A program made the position numbers and the translations under genes. The notes beneath the pieces are model-generated. The model saw only the letters and a list, made by a program, of their open reading frames with translations, searched no databases and was not told where the DNA came from. Shown here piece by piece: positions 18,260 through 27,589 of a DNA stretch of 64,000 nt. Position 1 is the first letter of the stretch, and every line of letters starts with the position of its first letter. The DNA lies in the NCBI GenBank assembly GCA_003210315.1, contig QCVQ01000005.1:1-64000 (forward strand), in the 5' to 3' direction. The DNA is from Synechococcus sp. AG-686-F08. Lineage in GTDB: Bacteria; Cyanobacteriota; Cyanobacteriia; PCC-6307; Cyanobiaceae.

Positions 18260-19441
18260 ATGGCATCCCTGAAGGCTCGTTGGCATCGCTCGATTCGGGA
18301 GATCCCTGAACAGCAGTGGGAGCAGCTGCTTGGTCCTGACGTCATTCCTTTTTATCGCTGGAACTGGCTCGCTGCCCTTGAGGATTCTGGGAGCGTGGCG
18401 CCCGATCAGGGATGGCAACCGCTTCACCTATCCCTGTGGCGCGGAGAGGACCAGCTTTGTGCGGTCGCACCTTTGTATCTGAAGGGGCACAGCTACGGGG
18501 AATTTGTTTTTGATCAAGCGTTTGCCCGGCTCGCTGGCGATCTTGGACTTCGTTATTACCCAAAGTTGATTGGGATGAGCCCCGTAAGCCCGGTACAGGG
18601 TTATCGCTTTCATGTGGCTGCGGATGAAGATCCTGCAGCATTGACTCAACTCATGCTGGAGTTAATTGATGCTTTTGCGCGGAATAATGGCATCCTTAGT
18701 TGTAATTTTCTCTATGTCGATCCTCTCTGGCGTCCTTTGGCAGAGGCGGCAGGTTGCGCCTCTTGGTTAAACCAGCAGAGCCTCTGGACATCAGATGGTC
18801 AGACCGATTTCAGCGACTATCTAGCAGGCTTTAATGCTAATCAGCGGCGCAACATCAAACGAGAGCGGAAGGCGGTTCGTGAGGCAGGGCTTGAGATCAC
18901 GCCTCTTTGTGGTGAGGACCTTGATCATTCGTTGATGCAATGCATGCATAGGTTCTATGAACAGCACTGCGCTCGTTGGGGGATGTGGGGTAGTAAGTAT
19001 CTCGAAGCATCATTTTTCGACGCTTTAGCGACAAACGCGTTGCGAGAGCGGATTGTTCTCTTTAGTGCTCATCGTGGCAACCCCCATGAGCCCGTCGCGA
19101 TGTCACTTTGCGTCCATGACGATGCGTCTCTCTGGGGCCGTTACTGGGGCAGCAACGAAGAGATTGATTGTTTGCATTTTGAGGTTTGCTACTACGCGCC
19201 CATTGAGTGGGCGCTTAAGCAAGGATTGAAGAGTTTTGATCCAGGGGCAGGAGGGAGCCATAAGCGACGGCGTGGGTTTGTGGCTCGGCCTCATACCAGC
19301 CTCCATCGTTGGTATGAGCCCCAAATGGATGGACTGATTCGTGGCTGGCTAGGCAAGGTCAATCCATTGATGCTCGAGGAGATTGAGGCGATTAATGCTG
19401 AGCTGCCTTTCCGAAAAGAGACGCCATCGCTTGCTCTGTAA
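18260..19441 (+). CDS. FemAB/GNAT-like acyltransferase (DUF482, peptidogalycan biosynthesis type)
   Basis: A 393-residue soluble protein of the DUF482 family, related in fold to GNAT and FemAB acyltransferases. It shows RWNWLAALEDSGSVAP, GWQPLHLSLWRG and AVAPLYLKGHSYGEFVFD in the first domain, the basic NQRRNIKRERKAVREAGL segment near residue 195, and the typical second domain with GRYWGSNEEIDCLHFEVCYY and FDPGAGGSHKRRRGF. Proteins of this type are annotated for cell-wall or glycan precursor modification, but the substrate is unknown. The start is ATG. The DUF4346 gene follows after 24 bp and may be co-transcribed. Confidence 0.85.
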   Translation: MASLKARWHRSIREIPEQQWEQLLGPDVIPFYRWNWLAALEDSGSVAPDQGWQPLHLSLWRGEDQLCAVAPLYLKGHSYGEFVFDQAFARLAGDLGLRYYPKLIGMSPVSPVQGYRFHVAADEDPAALTQLMLELIDAFARNNGILSCNFLYVDPLWRPLAEAAGCASWLNQQSLWTSDGQTDFSDYLAGFNANQRRNIKRERKAVREAGLEITPLCGEDLDHSLMQCMHRFYEQHCARWGMWGSKYLEASFFDALATNALRERIVLFSAHRGNPHEPVAMSLCVHDDASLWGRYWGSNEEIDCLHFEVCYYAPIEWALKQGLKSFDPGAGGSHKRRRGFVARPHTSLHRWYEPQMDGLIRGWLGKVNPLMLEEIEAINAELPFRKETPSLAL

Positions 19442-19465
19442 GTTGAGAAGAGAATCGCAGTCAGA

Positions 19466-19864
19466 TTGAACCAGACCAACACCGTCATTGACCTAAACGC
19501 GTGTGCTCAGCTGGATGATCAGTTGTCGCAGCGGTTTATAGCTTTGGATCCATTGGGTTATTTCTTGATTCGAGTGGATGCTGCAGCGGCTGAATTGGTT
19601 GTTGAGCACTACGGCAACACGATTGATGAGCAAGGTCTTGCACGAGACCCCGATTCAGGCGAAGTAATTGCTTGCCGTCAAGGTGGTCCAAGAACGCCTA
19701 CGGCCGTGTTGCGTGGGCGCACTGCAAAAGAGGTGGGCATTGCCTTAAGCGAAGGGGAGGGAAACCATCCCCTCAGCTGTTTAGATCATGCGTTGTATTT
19801 AGGCCGTGAACTTCAGAAGGCTGAACAGTGCTTGCGGGAAGGAAGCGCGTACGTTCAGGATTAA
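19466..19864 (+). CDS. DUF4346 domain protein
   Basis: A 132-residue cyanobacterial protein. The visible core is LDPLGYFLIRVDAAAAELV, then RTPTAVLRGRTAKEVGIAL and HALYLGRELQKAEQCL, matching the DUF4346 domain that is also found fused to folate- or tetrahydromethanopterin-type proteins. No catalytic residues can be named. The start is TTG at 19466. It ends 4 bp from the end of the convergent radical SAM gene. Confidence 0.78.
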   Translation: MNQTNTVIDLNACAQLDDQLSQRFIALDPLGYFLIRVDAAAAELVVEHYGNTIDEQGLARDPDSGEVIACRQGGPRTPTAVLRGRTAKEVGIALSEGEGNHPLSCLDHALYLGRELQKAEQCLREGSAYVQD

Positions 19865-19868
19865 TACT

Positions 19869-21443
19869 TCAAACAGGCTGAAGTTCGCGCGAGTTACTGG
19901 GTTCTTCTGGTGGCAATGATTCCAGTTGTTCACGGATTTCTTTTTGCACAATGGCTCTGTATTCCATGAAATGCTCGTTGTGAGCAAGAACAACGATGAA
20001 TTGTTCAAGCATGGCTGGATTTTGGCGTGCCATCCCAAAGAGATAGCGCCAAAAGCGTCCTCTTGTATCGCGTTTGAGGCCTTGGCGCCAGATCACGATC
20101 GAAAGCGCTTTGACATCCGTCCAAGTTGGCAATTTGCTAGTGCCTTTCCAGCGTGGAGCACCCATCTTTAAGTAATAGGAGTAAACGCGATCCATGTAGG
20201 CATTGGGTTCATAGAGCGTGCAAAATGCTTCTACGTACTCGTTAGCAATGTCACGAATTGGTCGGGTTGGTTTGAAATTAAGCAGGTTAGTTTGATTCAC
20301 GCCTTTGGCAGCCGATTCATCTTGAATCAGGCGACCTTCTTTCTCAAGGCGATGCCATAGGGCTGTTTGGGGAAGAGCTTGGAGCATTCCCATCATTGCT
20401 GCGGGGATGCCTGTGCGGGTCACGAAGTCAACGATCCGGAGGCCGGCGCCATCCTTTTCTCCATCAAAACCGATGATGAATCCAGCCATAACCCGAATGC
20501 CATTTGCCGTAATCCGGTCAACAGCGGCGTCAAGGGGATTGCGAGTGTTTTGAACTTTTCTCGCAACTTCCAAACTGGCTTCGTCTGGAGTTTCGATACC
20601 CAGAAACACGCTTTCGAAACGAGCTTCGTGCATCATTCGCATCATTTCGTCGTCATCTGCTAGATCGACTGACGCCTCTGTGGCAAAACTAAATGGGTAG
20701 CCACGATCTTCTTGCCAGGATCTGATTTCAGGAAGCAAAAGCTTCGCGTTGCGCTTATTTCCGATGAAATTGTCATCCACCAGGAAGATCGAACGTCTCC
20801 ATCCGAGGTCGTAGAGAGATTGCAATTCAGCGATCAACTGCTCAGGTGTTTTGGTGCGTGGTTTGCGGCCGTAGAGAACGATGATGTCGCAAAATTCGCA
20901 ATTAAACGGGCATCCGCGAGAGAACTGCACGCTCATTGAGTCATAAGCATCGAGCTGCAGCAGGTCAAAGCGAGGAATTGGAGTGGAGGTCACATCTGGT
21001 TTTTCGCCTTCAGCGCTAAACCGACCGCCGCTGTCACCCCTTTGGATGGCTTCGATAAAGAGAGGCAGGGTGATTTCTCCCTCATCCAAGATCTTGAAGT
21101 CGGCGTCCGCAATTTCCGGCGCATCAGGGGTGGAGCTGGCGTATGGACCACCCACTGCCACAGGAATGCCACGGCGCTTTGCCTCATTGATCTGCTGTTG
21201 CATGTCGTCCTTCTGGACGATCATTCCTGAGATCACCACCAGCTCTGCCCAATCCCATTCGGCATCGGTCACCTCGCGCACGTTCCGATCCACCAACTTC
21301 ATCTCCCATTCCTGGGGAAGTAAGGCTGCAACTGTGACCAGGCCTAAAGGAGGCAGCAGTACTTTTCGATTAACCAGTTCCAGAATTTTTTCGTAACTCC
21401 AGAATGTTTTGGGGAATACGGGGTAGATGAAAAGAGTGCGCAT
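19869..21443 (-). CDS. B12-binding domain radical SAM protein (DUF4070 type)
   Basis: A 524-residue protein. The N-terminal 130 residues form a cobalamin-binding-like domain. The radical SAM core has its cluster motif CPFNCEFC (C178, C182, C185), followed by the SAM-binding FLVDDNFIGNKRNAK and ESVFLGIETPDEASLE. A C-terminal DUF4070-like domain ends the protein. This family includes methyltransferases for tetrapyrrole and lipid substrates; the bacteriochlorophyll BchQ/R and hopanoid HpnP enzymes have the same layout. The substrate here is unknown. I chose the ATG at 21443, where homologues begin (MRTLFIYPVFPKTFW); the reading frame stays open 36 codons further upstream. Confidence 0.88.
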   Translation of the reverse strand: MRTLFIYPVFPKTFWSYEKILELVNRKVLLPPLGLVTVAALLPQEWEMKLVDRNVREVTDAEWDWAELVVISGMIVQKDDMQQQINEAKRRGIPVAVGGPYASSTPDAPEIADADFKILDEGEITLPLFIEAIQRGDSGGRFSAEGEKPDVTSTPIPRFDLLQLDAYDSMSVQFSRGCPFNCEFCDIIVLYGRKPRTKTPEQLIAELQSLYDLGWRRSIFLVDDNFIGNKRNAKLLLPEIRSWQEDRGYPFSFATEASVDLADDDEMMRMMHEARFESVFLGIETPDEASLEVARKVQNTRNPLDAAVDRITANGIRVMAGFIIGFDGEKDGAGLRIVDFVTRTGIPAAMMGMLQALPQTALWHRLEKEGRLIQDESAAKGVNQTNLLNFKPTRPIRDIANEYVEAFCTLYEPNAYMDRVYSYYLKMGAPRWKGTSKLPTWTDVKALSIVIWRQGLKRDTRGRFWRYLFGMARQNPAMLEQFIVVLAHNEHFMEYRAIVQKEIREQLESLPPEEPSNSRELQPV

Positions 21444-21597
21444 GGTGGTAACGGGAGAGCTAAGCGTTCGTGGAATCCGGCCGACCCTCAACAGACCGGT
21501 AATAAATCCGAAGATTGCGATGCGCACAAGCTTAAGCGCGTTTGTACGCAACTCGGCAGGGTTTCTGATCTAATGGTTGCTGCAATCTGTGTCTGTT

Positions 21598-21690
21598 ATG
21601 GGCGTCGTTATTTACTTAGGTCTTGTGGGTGCCGGTTTGGTTGCAGCTTTTGCCTTCAGCACTCTTCTGCGCGGCATCAAGCTGATTTGA
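21598..21690 (+). CDS. petL: Cytochrome b6-f complex subunit 6 (PetL)
   Basis: A 30-residue ORF: one hydrophobic helix (VVIYLGLVGAGLVAAFAF) and the C-terminal LLRGIKLI, which matches the SKIRLI-type end of plant and cyanobacterial PetL. PetL is a single-helix subunit that stabilises the cytochrome b6f dimer in the thylakoid membrane. It starts at an ATG 154 bp from the divergent radical SAM gene and overlaps the end of the convergent MFS gene by 14 bp. The gene is below common length cut-offs. Identity rests on the short C-terminal motif and helix length. Confidence 0.72.
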   Translation: MGVVIYLGLVGAGLVAAFAFSTLLRGIKLI

Positions 21691-22907
21691 CTTCGTTCAT
21701 CGGCATTGCACCGCGACGCCAGATCTCCCCTAGGGAGAGAATCAGGCCAATTCCCCCTGCAATCGCAAATGTTGCTTGAAGTCCAAGGGTGATCGTGAGC
21801 TGAGCTGCGATCAGGCCACTTAAGCCTCCACCACCCAAAAAAGCGATTTGGCTTAACCCGGCCATACGGCCTCTCAGCACCTGCTGCGAGCCAACTTGGG
21901 TGATCAAATTGGCGCTACTGAGAAGTCCAGCGGTTCCAGCGCCAATTAGCCAAACCATCAGCAGCACGACGGGAATCAATCGGCTGCTGGCCATCCCAAG
22001 TTGAGCGATGGCTGTAATCAAGGCGAAACAACCCAGCGTGAGACCAGGACGGCTGCTGAATTTGTGGCTGTTGCGTTGCAAAATGATCCCACCGGTGATG
22101 CTGCCTGCGGCCAGCACACTCGTGAAGAGGCCAAGGTCTTGAGGGCTTGGCCCGAGGGTGTCAGCCGCAATCAGGGGTGCCAGACCTGGGTGAAAGAAGC
22201 CAACCACGCAAATCAGGCCGGTGAACTTCAGCACGTGCCGTAAAACGGGTCCGCATTCTCTCCAGGCTGAGTTCAGAGTGGCCGAACTGGAAGTGCTACT
22301 CAGTTGCTCAATTGATCGGTTTGGCTTCAGCAACCAGATCACGCTGGCAATCGGTAAGAAATAAGTGAGGGCATCGAGGCTGAGGGCGGTTGCAGGTCCG
22401 GTCAAAGCCACCAGCCATCCCCCGATGGGGGGGGCCGACTAATTTCCCAACATTGAAAACAACCGAAAAGCTGGTGAGGTACGGCGCCAATGTGCGTGGA
22501 TCATCCACCAGCAAAGCGCAGTACTTATTGCGGGCAGTGAGTTCATAGGCACTGGCAATTCCCATGAGAAGTGTGCTGGCGAGGAGCACTGCAACTTGGG
22601 CTGTGCCGACCAAAAGAGGAATCGATAGGGCAGCAAGGAGCCCTGCTCCTAGTAGCGCCCATTGGGCCTGAATGAGCACTTGTTCGCAGCCGATGCGATC
22701 GGTGCGAACACCAGCTGGACCACTCACGATCAGGGTCGGGAGTGAGAGAGCTGCAAAGTGCAGGGCGAGCAACATGGCGTTGTCGGTGCCGCTCATCAAG
22801 ATCCAACCCTTGGCAGTGAGACCTGCAAAAGACCCAGCTGTGCTTACCCCAGAGGCAAGAAGAAAAATGGTGCGTTGCCGTTCATGCCAGCTGGCGCTCC
22901 TGTTCAC
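21677..22907 (-). pseudogene. MFS exporter split by a +1 frameshift in a G8 run
   Basis: Two overlapping frames encode the halves of one major facilitator protein of about 410 residues (MFS_3/EntS-like). The 5' half runs from 22907 ([18 protein letters not shown]...) to NVGKLVGPP. It then goes out of frame at a run of eight G (22427-22434, C on the coding strand). The second half resumes at once with ALTGPATALSLDALTYF in another frame. With seven C the reading would be GPPIGGWLVALTG, the expected MFS loop. All 12 helices can then be seen. This may be a true pseudogene, a phase-variable tract or a sequencing error. The start overlaps the rimO stop by 4 bp. Confidence 0.85.
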
Positions 22908-24301
22908 GTCGCACCGCGAGCTGCGGCGACCATATGAGCGGCACTCACCACTCTGCCGGTTAGGTCGTAGATGTCTGCTCCTGTGATTTGAACGGGCACC
23001 ATGGTTCCTGGATTCACTTGCAGTCCGTTATCTCCGGGATGCACCAGCACTTCTCCGTCCACTTCAGGAGCGAATCGGGAGCATCGGCCAATCATTTCTC
23101 CTGTAGAGGGATTGTGTTGCTCCACTAGGACATCCACGGTTTTGCCAATCCAGGAAGCATTACGAGCGGCAGAAATGGGCTGTTGCAAGGTCATTAACTT
23201 GTCCTTGCGCGCGATGGCAATTTCATCTGGCACTGAGTTGGGAAGTGTTGCTGCAGCCGTGCCGTCTTCTGGCGAAAAGGTGAAAATCCCAACGTGATCA
23301 AAGCGTTGACGTTCTAAGAAACCGGCCAGATGCTCAAATTGGGCTTCTGTTTCGCCCGGGAATCCCACAATCAATGTGGTGCGAAGGATCGAATCCGGTA
23401 GTTGTTCACGAATCTGATCGAGCAATCGTTCATTGACATCCGCTTGCCAAGGTCGATTCATGGCTCGCAACACCTCAGGATGGCTGTGCTGAAGCGGTAA
23501 ATCGAGATAGGGCAGCACATTCGGAACATCTCGGTAGGCGGCAAGAACGCTTGGGGTAAGCCCCGTGGGGTAGGCGTAGTGCACGCGAATCCAGGGGATT
23601 TCCACGTCGCCGAGTGCCTTTAGGAGGTCGGCAAGACGGGGCTTGCCGTAGAGGTCAAGCCCGTAATTGGTGGTGATCTGGCTGATCAGGATCAATTCCT
23701 GAACCCCTTGTGCTGCCAACTGATGGGCTTCAGCCACGATCGATTCGATCGTTCTTGAGCGTTGATTTCCGCGCAGATGGGGAATGATGCAAAACGCGCA
23801 GCGGTAGTCGCAGCCTTCAGCAACTTTTAAATAGGCAACGGCTTCACCTGTGGTGCGGTAACGAGGCAGGTTTTCGTCGGCTACGAAGGTTGGCGTTTGA
23901 CTCACGCGGTTCACCCGTTCTCCCGCTTCGACCTGCTGCAGCACCTCCACGATGTGTTGGTAGTCGCCGGTTCCAACGATCGCTTTTGCCTCTGGTATCG
24001 ACTCCAGAAGCTCGTCTTGAAAATGCTGGGCCAGGCATCCAGCAATGATCAACTCCTTGCCTTGCTCGGCAAGTCCCACAAGGGTTCGTACTGATTCTTC
24101 GCGGGCGTCTTGTATAAAGCTGCAGGTGTTGACCACCACAAGGTTGGCATCGTTTTCATCGCTGCTTACCCCATAGCCGGCTTCCGCGAGAAGTCCAAGC
24201 ATGTGCTCTGTATCCACGCGATTTTTTTCGCAGCCCAAATGGGCGAAGGCCACCGTTGGCCGTTCCGAGAGGCTGTTGCCTGTTTTGGCGTCCCCGGCCA
24301 T
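22904..24301 (-). CDS. rimO: Ribosomal protein S12 methylthiotransferase
   Basis: A 465-residue MTTase that adds a methylthio group to the beta carbon of the conserved Asp of ribosomal protein S12. The N-terminal UPF0004 domain has [20 protein letters not shown] and [11 protein letters not shown]. The radical SAM motif is CDYRCAFC (Cx3Cx2C), followed by [11 protein letters not shown], and a C-terminal TRAM domain. The RimO form of the first motif (GCEKNRVD) separates it from MiaB. I chose the ATG at 24301; a TTG five codons upstream is possible. The MFS gene follows with a 4-bp overlap. Confidence 0.95.
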   Translation of the reverse strand: MAGDAKTGNSLSERPTVAFAHLGCEKNRVDTEHMLGLLAEAGYGVSSDENDANLVVVNTCSFIQDAREESVRTLVGLAEQGKELIIAGCLAQHFQDELLESIPEAKAIVGTGDYQHIVEVLQQVEAGERVNRVSQTPTFVADENLPRYRTTGEAVAYLKVAEGCDYRCAFCIIPHLRGNQRSRTIESIVAEAHQLAAQGVQELILISQITTNYGLDLYGKPRLADLLKALGDVEIPWIRVHYAYPTGLTPSVLAAYRDVPNVLPYLDLPLQHSHPEVLRAMNRPWQADVNERLLDQIREQLPDSILRTTLIVGFPGETEAQFEHLAGFLERQRFDHVGIFTFSPEDGTAAATLPNSVPDEIAIARKDKLMTLQQPISAARNASWIGKTVDVLVEQHNPSTGEMIGRCSRFAPEVDGEVLVHPGDNGLQVNPGTMVPVQITGADIYDLTGRVVSAAHMVAAARGAT

Positions 24302-24414
24302 GGCATGACCCTGCAATCCCCCAGTTTAAGAGCGGATGCACGGATGACACCCATGCTTAAACGCTGAATTGCTCACGCTTTGCTGCCAAAATCATGGGTA
24401 ATTGATCGGCCTTA

Positions 24415-25356
24415 ATGGCAACTCAGCGTCTCACCAGCCGACGCCGGCAGGACCAAGGCTCGAAATGGGTTCGGATTGTGATGGCCGTTTTGGCCACGAT
24501 CGGCGTCATCGATACGGGCTCGATCACTCTCAAGTTCTGGGGAGTACTTGGGGATCTCACCTGTCCGATGGGCGCAGGTGGTTGTGACAAGGTCCTGAAT
24601 AGTCCTTGGGGCACGTTGGTTCAGGGGGATGGCTTCAGCATTCCCCTCTCCTTTGCAGGCTTAATTGCTTATCTCGCCGTGCTGGTCATGGCGGTTGTGC
24701 CCTTGCTCCCAGGTTTGTCAGAGAACAAAGCTGACCTGTCGCGTCGCACTTGGTGGGGCTTGTTTACTGTCTCACTCGTCATGGCTGTGTTCAGCCTGGT
24801 GCTCGTGGGCCTGATGGTGATCAAGATCCAGGCCTTCTGCTTTTTCTGTGTTCTTTCGGCGGTTCTCTCCCTCACCTTGCTGGTGTTGTCGTTGGTCGGA
24901 GGAGGGTGGGACGAACCCTCTCAACTGCTGTTTCGGGGATTCCTTCTCGCACTGGCCGTGTTGCTTGGTGGCCTGATTTGGGCTTCAGTTTTGGATCCTG
25001 CACGTCCTGATGCCGTAGCGACAGGCCCTGGCGCAGCTCCACCGGTGCTCACGGAGAGCAACCCAGCAAAAACTTCTCTTGCCGAACACCTCACCGCTTC
25101 TGGAGCTGTGATGTACAGCGCCTATTGGTGCCCTCATTGCCATGAGCAGAAGGAGATGTTCGGTAAGGAAGCTGCCAAAACTCTCAAGGTTGTTGAGTGC
25201 GCTCCAACAGGTCAAAACAACGAAGCCAAGCTCTGTCAAAGCAAGGGGATTGAAGGCTTCCCGACTTGGGAAATAAACGGTGAGCTCGATTCAGGCGTGA
25301 AAAAACTTCCTGACCTTGCCCGACTTTCTGGATATAAGGGGCCCAATGACTTCTGA
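24415..25356 (+). CDS. VKOR-thioredoxin fusion protein
   Basis: A 313-residue membrane protein with a VKOR domain (residues 15-165, four helices) fused to a periplasmic/lumenal thioredoxin-like domain (about 210-313). The VKOR cysteines are visible: the loop pair CPMGAGGC and the redox pair CFFC near residue 142. The thioredoxin active site is YWCPHC (about residue 240). The protein passes electrons from new disulfides to quinone; in cyanobacteria and chloroplasts (LTO1) it helps assemble photosystem II. It is convergent with nadB, with 16 bp between stops. Confidence 0.93.
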   Translation: MATQRLTSRRRQDQGSKWVRIVMAVLATIGVIDTGSITLKFWGVLGDLTCPMGAGGCDKVLNSPWGTLVQGDGFSIPLSFAGLIAYLAVLVMAVVPLLPGLSENKADLSRRTWWGLFTVSLVMAVFSLVLVGLMVIKIQAFCFFCVLSAVLSLTLLVLSLVGGGWDEPSQLLFRGFLLALAVLLGGLIWASVLDPARPDAVATGPGAAPPVLTESNPAKTSLAEHLTASGAVMYSAYWCPHCHEQKEMFGKEAAKTLKVVECAPTGQNNEAKLCQSKGIEGFPTWEINGELDSGVKKLPDLARLSGYKGPNDF

Positions 25357-25372
25357 ACCCAAGATCCACTCT

Positions 25373-27052
25373 TTAAGACGTCACGGCTCTCGTCCCGGTG
25401 GCTTGGCCTTTGACTTGGCGGCTATGGCGGCACCATTGAGGCATGGGAGCTGGGGTGTCATTACGGAAATGTCCGCCCCTGCTTTCTTTCCTAAATAAGC
25501 AAGCTTCCAACAGCAAAGCACTTGATTGCTGGCGATGCAGTAAGTCCAACATCAGGTTCAGCTCCGCACGCCTGCTTTCATTCAGAAGGGTGCTCTGCTC
25601 AGGATGTTGCTGTTGCATGAGCCTGAGAGGCGTCATCGCTTCGAGGCTTGGCGTGGCTTTCTGCAGTGTTCGCAACACGTCTTGCATGCCATGGGCTGAT
25701 CGATCAACGCCGGCAACGCGCCAGCACTCTGATCTCAGCCACTGGATGGATTGGGTTAGTTCTTGTTTGCTGAGTGTTCCACGATCGTGATCGTTGTCTG
25801 ATGTTGCTTCTGATGGTCGTTCTTCTTTGGTTGTTTTAGGGAGTGGATTGCCAAGATCGATGTCACGCAGTTGCCTTGCAAATACAAGGCATTCCATCAA
25901 TGAGTTGCTGGCAAGTCGATTGGCTCCATGCAGACCGGTGCAGGCCACTTCGCCTACGGCGTAAAGACCAGGAAGGCTGGTGGCAGCTTTCAAGTCGGTG
26001 GCGACACCTCCCATCCAATAGTGGGCTGCAGGAGCCACGGGAATCGGCTGGTTCTCTGGGTTGATCCCGAAGTTGTGGCAGCGTTCCAGAATCGTGGGAA
26101 AGCGCCGTAGCAAGGTCTCAGTGTTGATTGGGGTGAGGTCTAAGCCCATGTGAGCAACCCCCTGGGCCTGCATGCGGCGAACCAGAGCGCGACTGACCTG
26201 ATCTCTTGGGGCTAAGTCTTTCCCTTCCAGTTCATGGACGGGGCTCTGTCCCAAGGAGTCAACAAGTAGAGCCCCCTCTCCGCGGACGGCTTCAGAGATT
26301 AAGAAGCAAGGTGCATGTTCAAGTTTGAGGGCTGTGGGATGGAACTGAATGAATTCCAGATCTTCGATGGCGGCTCCGGCTTGCCAGGCCAGTGCAACAC
26401 CTTCGCCGCAGGCTTGTGCTGGGTTGGTGGTGTTGGTGTAAAGGTGGCCGCCACCTCCGGTGGCTAACACCACGGCACGGGCAGGAATCCAGTGAAGTCT
26501 TGGGCCTTCGAGAACCTGGACGCCACAGCAGCGATTGTTATGCACCCAGAGTTGGGTCACCCGAACCCCTCGGCGATGCTGCAAACCAGGACGAGCATCC
26601 ACGCGTTCTCTCAAGACATCCACTAAAGCTTTGCCCGTGCGGTCTTGTACGTGGAGAACCCTTCGATGACTATGTGCGGCCTCGAGGGTGGTCGCCAGTG
26701 ACCCATCAGGGTTGCGATCAAACTCCATGCCAAGCTCTTGCAGTCTGAGCACGCTGTGTGGGGCTGCATCAACCAGAAGGCGCACGGCATCGCCATCACA
26801 CAGCCCAGCTCCTGCTCGAACGGTGTCTTCGCCGTGGCTTCCAGCATCGTCGTTGGAACGGGTGACCGCTGCAATCCCTCCTTGAGCCCACCGACTCGAC
26901 GATCGCCTGCTTGTGTTTCGATTGAGGAGCAGGACCCGCAGACCAGCTGGTAGCTCCAAACATGTCATCAGCCCGGCCGCACCGGCGCCAATCACGATCA
27001 CATCCCAGGGTCCAGGCGCAATCGGATCGATAAAGGTTGAGATGCTGCTCAT
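25373..27052 (-). CDS. nadB: L-aspartate oxidase
   Basis: A 559-residue flavoenzyme that oxidises L-aspartate to iminoaspartate, the first step to quinolinate and NAD. The FAD site reads VIVIGAGAAGLMTC near residue 18, followed by SSRWAQGGIAAV, the substrate pocket HSHRRVLHVQDRTG, EFIQFHPTAL and GANRLASNSLMECLVFA. The C-terminal helical domain is long. The ATG at 27052 lies 6 bp from the psbU terminator hairpin on the same strand, so nadB has its own promoter or depends on read-through. Confidence 0.95.
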   Translation of the reverse strand: MSSISTFIDPIAPGPWDVIVIGAGAAGLMTCLELPAGLRVLLLNRNTSRRSSSRWAQGGIAAVTRSNDDAGSHGEDTVRAGAGLCDGDAVRLLVDAAPHSVLRLQELGMEFDRNPDGSLATTLEAAHSHRRVLHVQDRTGKALVDVLRERVDARPGLQHRRGVRVTQLWVHNNRCCGVQVLEGPRLHWIPARAVVLATGGGGHLYTNTTNPAQACGEGVALAWQAGAAIEDLEFIQFHPTALKLEHAPCFLISEAVRGEGALLVDSLGQSPVHELEGKDLAPRDQVSRALVRRMQAQGVAHMGLDLTPINTETLLRRFPTILERCHNFGINPENQPIPVAPAAHYWMGGVATDLKAATSLPGLYAVGEVACTGLHGANRLASNSLMECLVFARQLRDIDLGNPLPKTTKEERPSEATSDNDHDRGTLSKQELTQSIQWLRSECWRVAGVDRSAHGMQDVLRTLQKATPSLEAMTPLRLMQQQHPEQSTLLNESRRAELNLMLDLLHRQQSSALLLEACLFRKESRGGHFRNDTPAPMPQWCRHSRQVKGQATGTRAVTS

Positions 27053-27058
27053 GGGAGC

Positions 27059-27084
27059 AAAAACCGCCAGTGCTCCTGGCGGTT
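27059..27084 (-). terminator. Rho-independent terminator of psbU
   Basis: Read on the minus strand, a 9-bp perfect stem (AACCGCCAG 27084-27076 with CTGGCGGTT 27070-27062) and a 5-base loop are followed by a run of T. It begins 16 bp after the psbU stop and ends just before the nadB start. Confidence 0.8.
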
Positions 27085-27100
27085 CAAGCTTGGATCAAAG

Positions 27101-27478
27101 TCAACGGTACTGACCGTCGTTGATGCGATCGAAGCCCTCGTTGAGAGCAATCGATGGAGCTGTGACCACGAAATTGTCGCGGTATTTCTCGAACAACTCT
27201 TTCTGACGCTCTGAGAGGTCGAGTTCTAAAACGTCATCGACGTTCTCGTAGGGACCTCCCAAAACAATCTTTCCCGCGAAAGTGGGGTACATCCCAGGGA
27301 ATTGCTGAAAGCGACGCACCGAGGAATTGTTTAAATCAACCTTGTCGCCGCGTTCGGCGAGTTTGTCGTCTGCGACATTTCTAATCTCAGCGGCAGAAAC
27401 ACTGGGGGGAACGAGAAGGCCTATCAATAGGCCTCCGATCACAACCAAGCCCGTCAGCCAGGACAACAGGCGCTTCAT
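27101..27478 (-). CDS. psbU: Photosystem II 12 kDa extrinsic protein
   Basis: A 125-residue extrinsic PSII subunit that stabilises the oxygen-evolving cluster on the lumen side. The N-terminal 30 residues are a signal peptide (RLLSWLTGLVVIGGLLIG, cleavage after SAA). The mature part has the family core NVADDKLAERGDKVDLNN, the helix-hairpin-helix QQFPGMYPTFAGKIV and the end LFEKYRDNFVV. The start ATG has a GGAGAG Shine-Dalgarno 6 bp upstream. The leader contains a small CCGGC-GCT-GCCGG hairpin (27511-27523). Its terminator lies at 27059-27084. Confidence 0.96.
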   Translation of the reverse strand: MKRLLSWLTGLVVIGGLLIGLLVPPSVSAAEIRNVADDKLAERGDKVDLNNSSVRRFQQFPGMYPTFAGKIVLGGPYENVDDVLELDLSERQKELFEKYRDNFVVTAPSIALNEGFDRINDGQYR

Positions 27479-27589
27479 CTGAACTCTCCGTCGGGATTCG
27501 GAACTAACTTCCGGCAGCGCCGGTATGGAAACCTTACAAGTGCAGAACCCTTTTGCTGCCTCAGTACAGCCAGGCGTTCGCAGTTCGTT

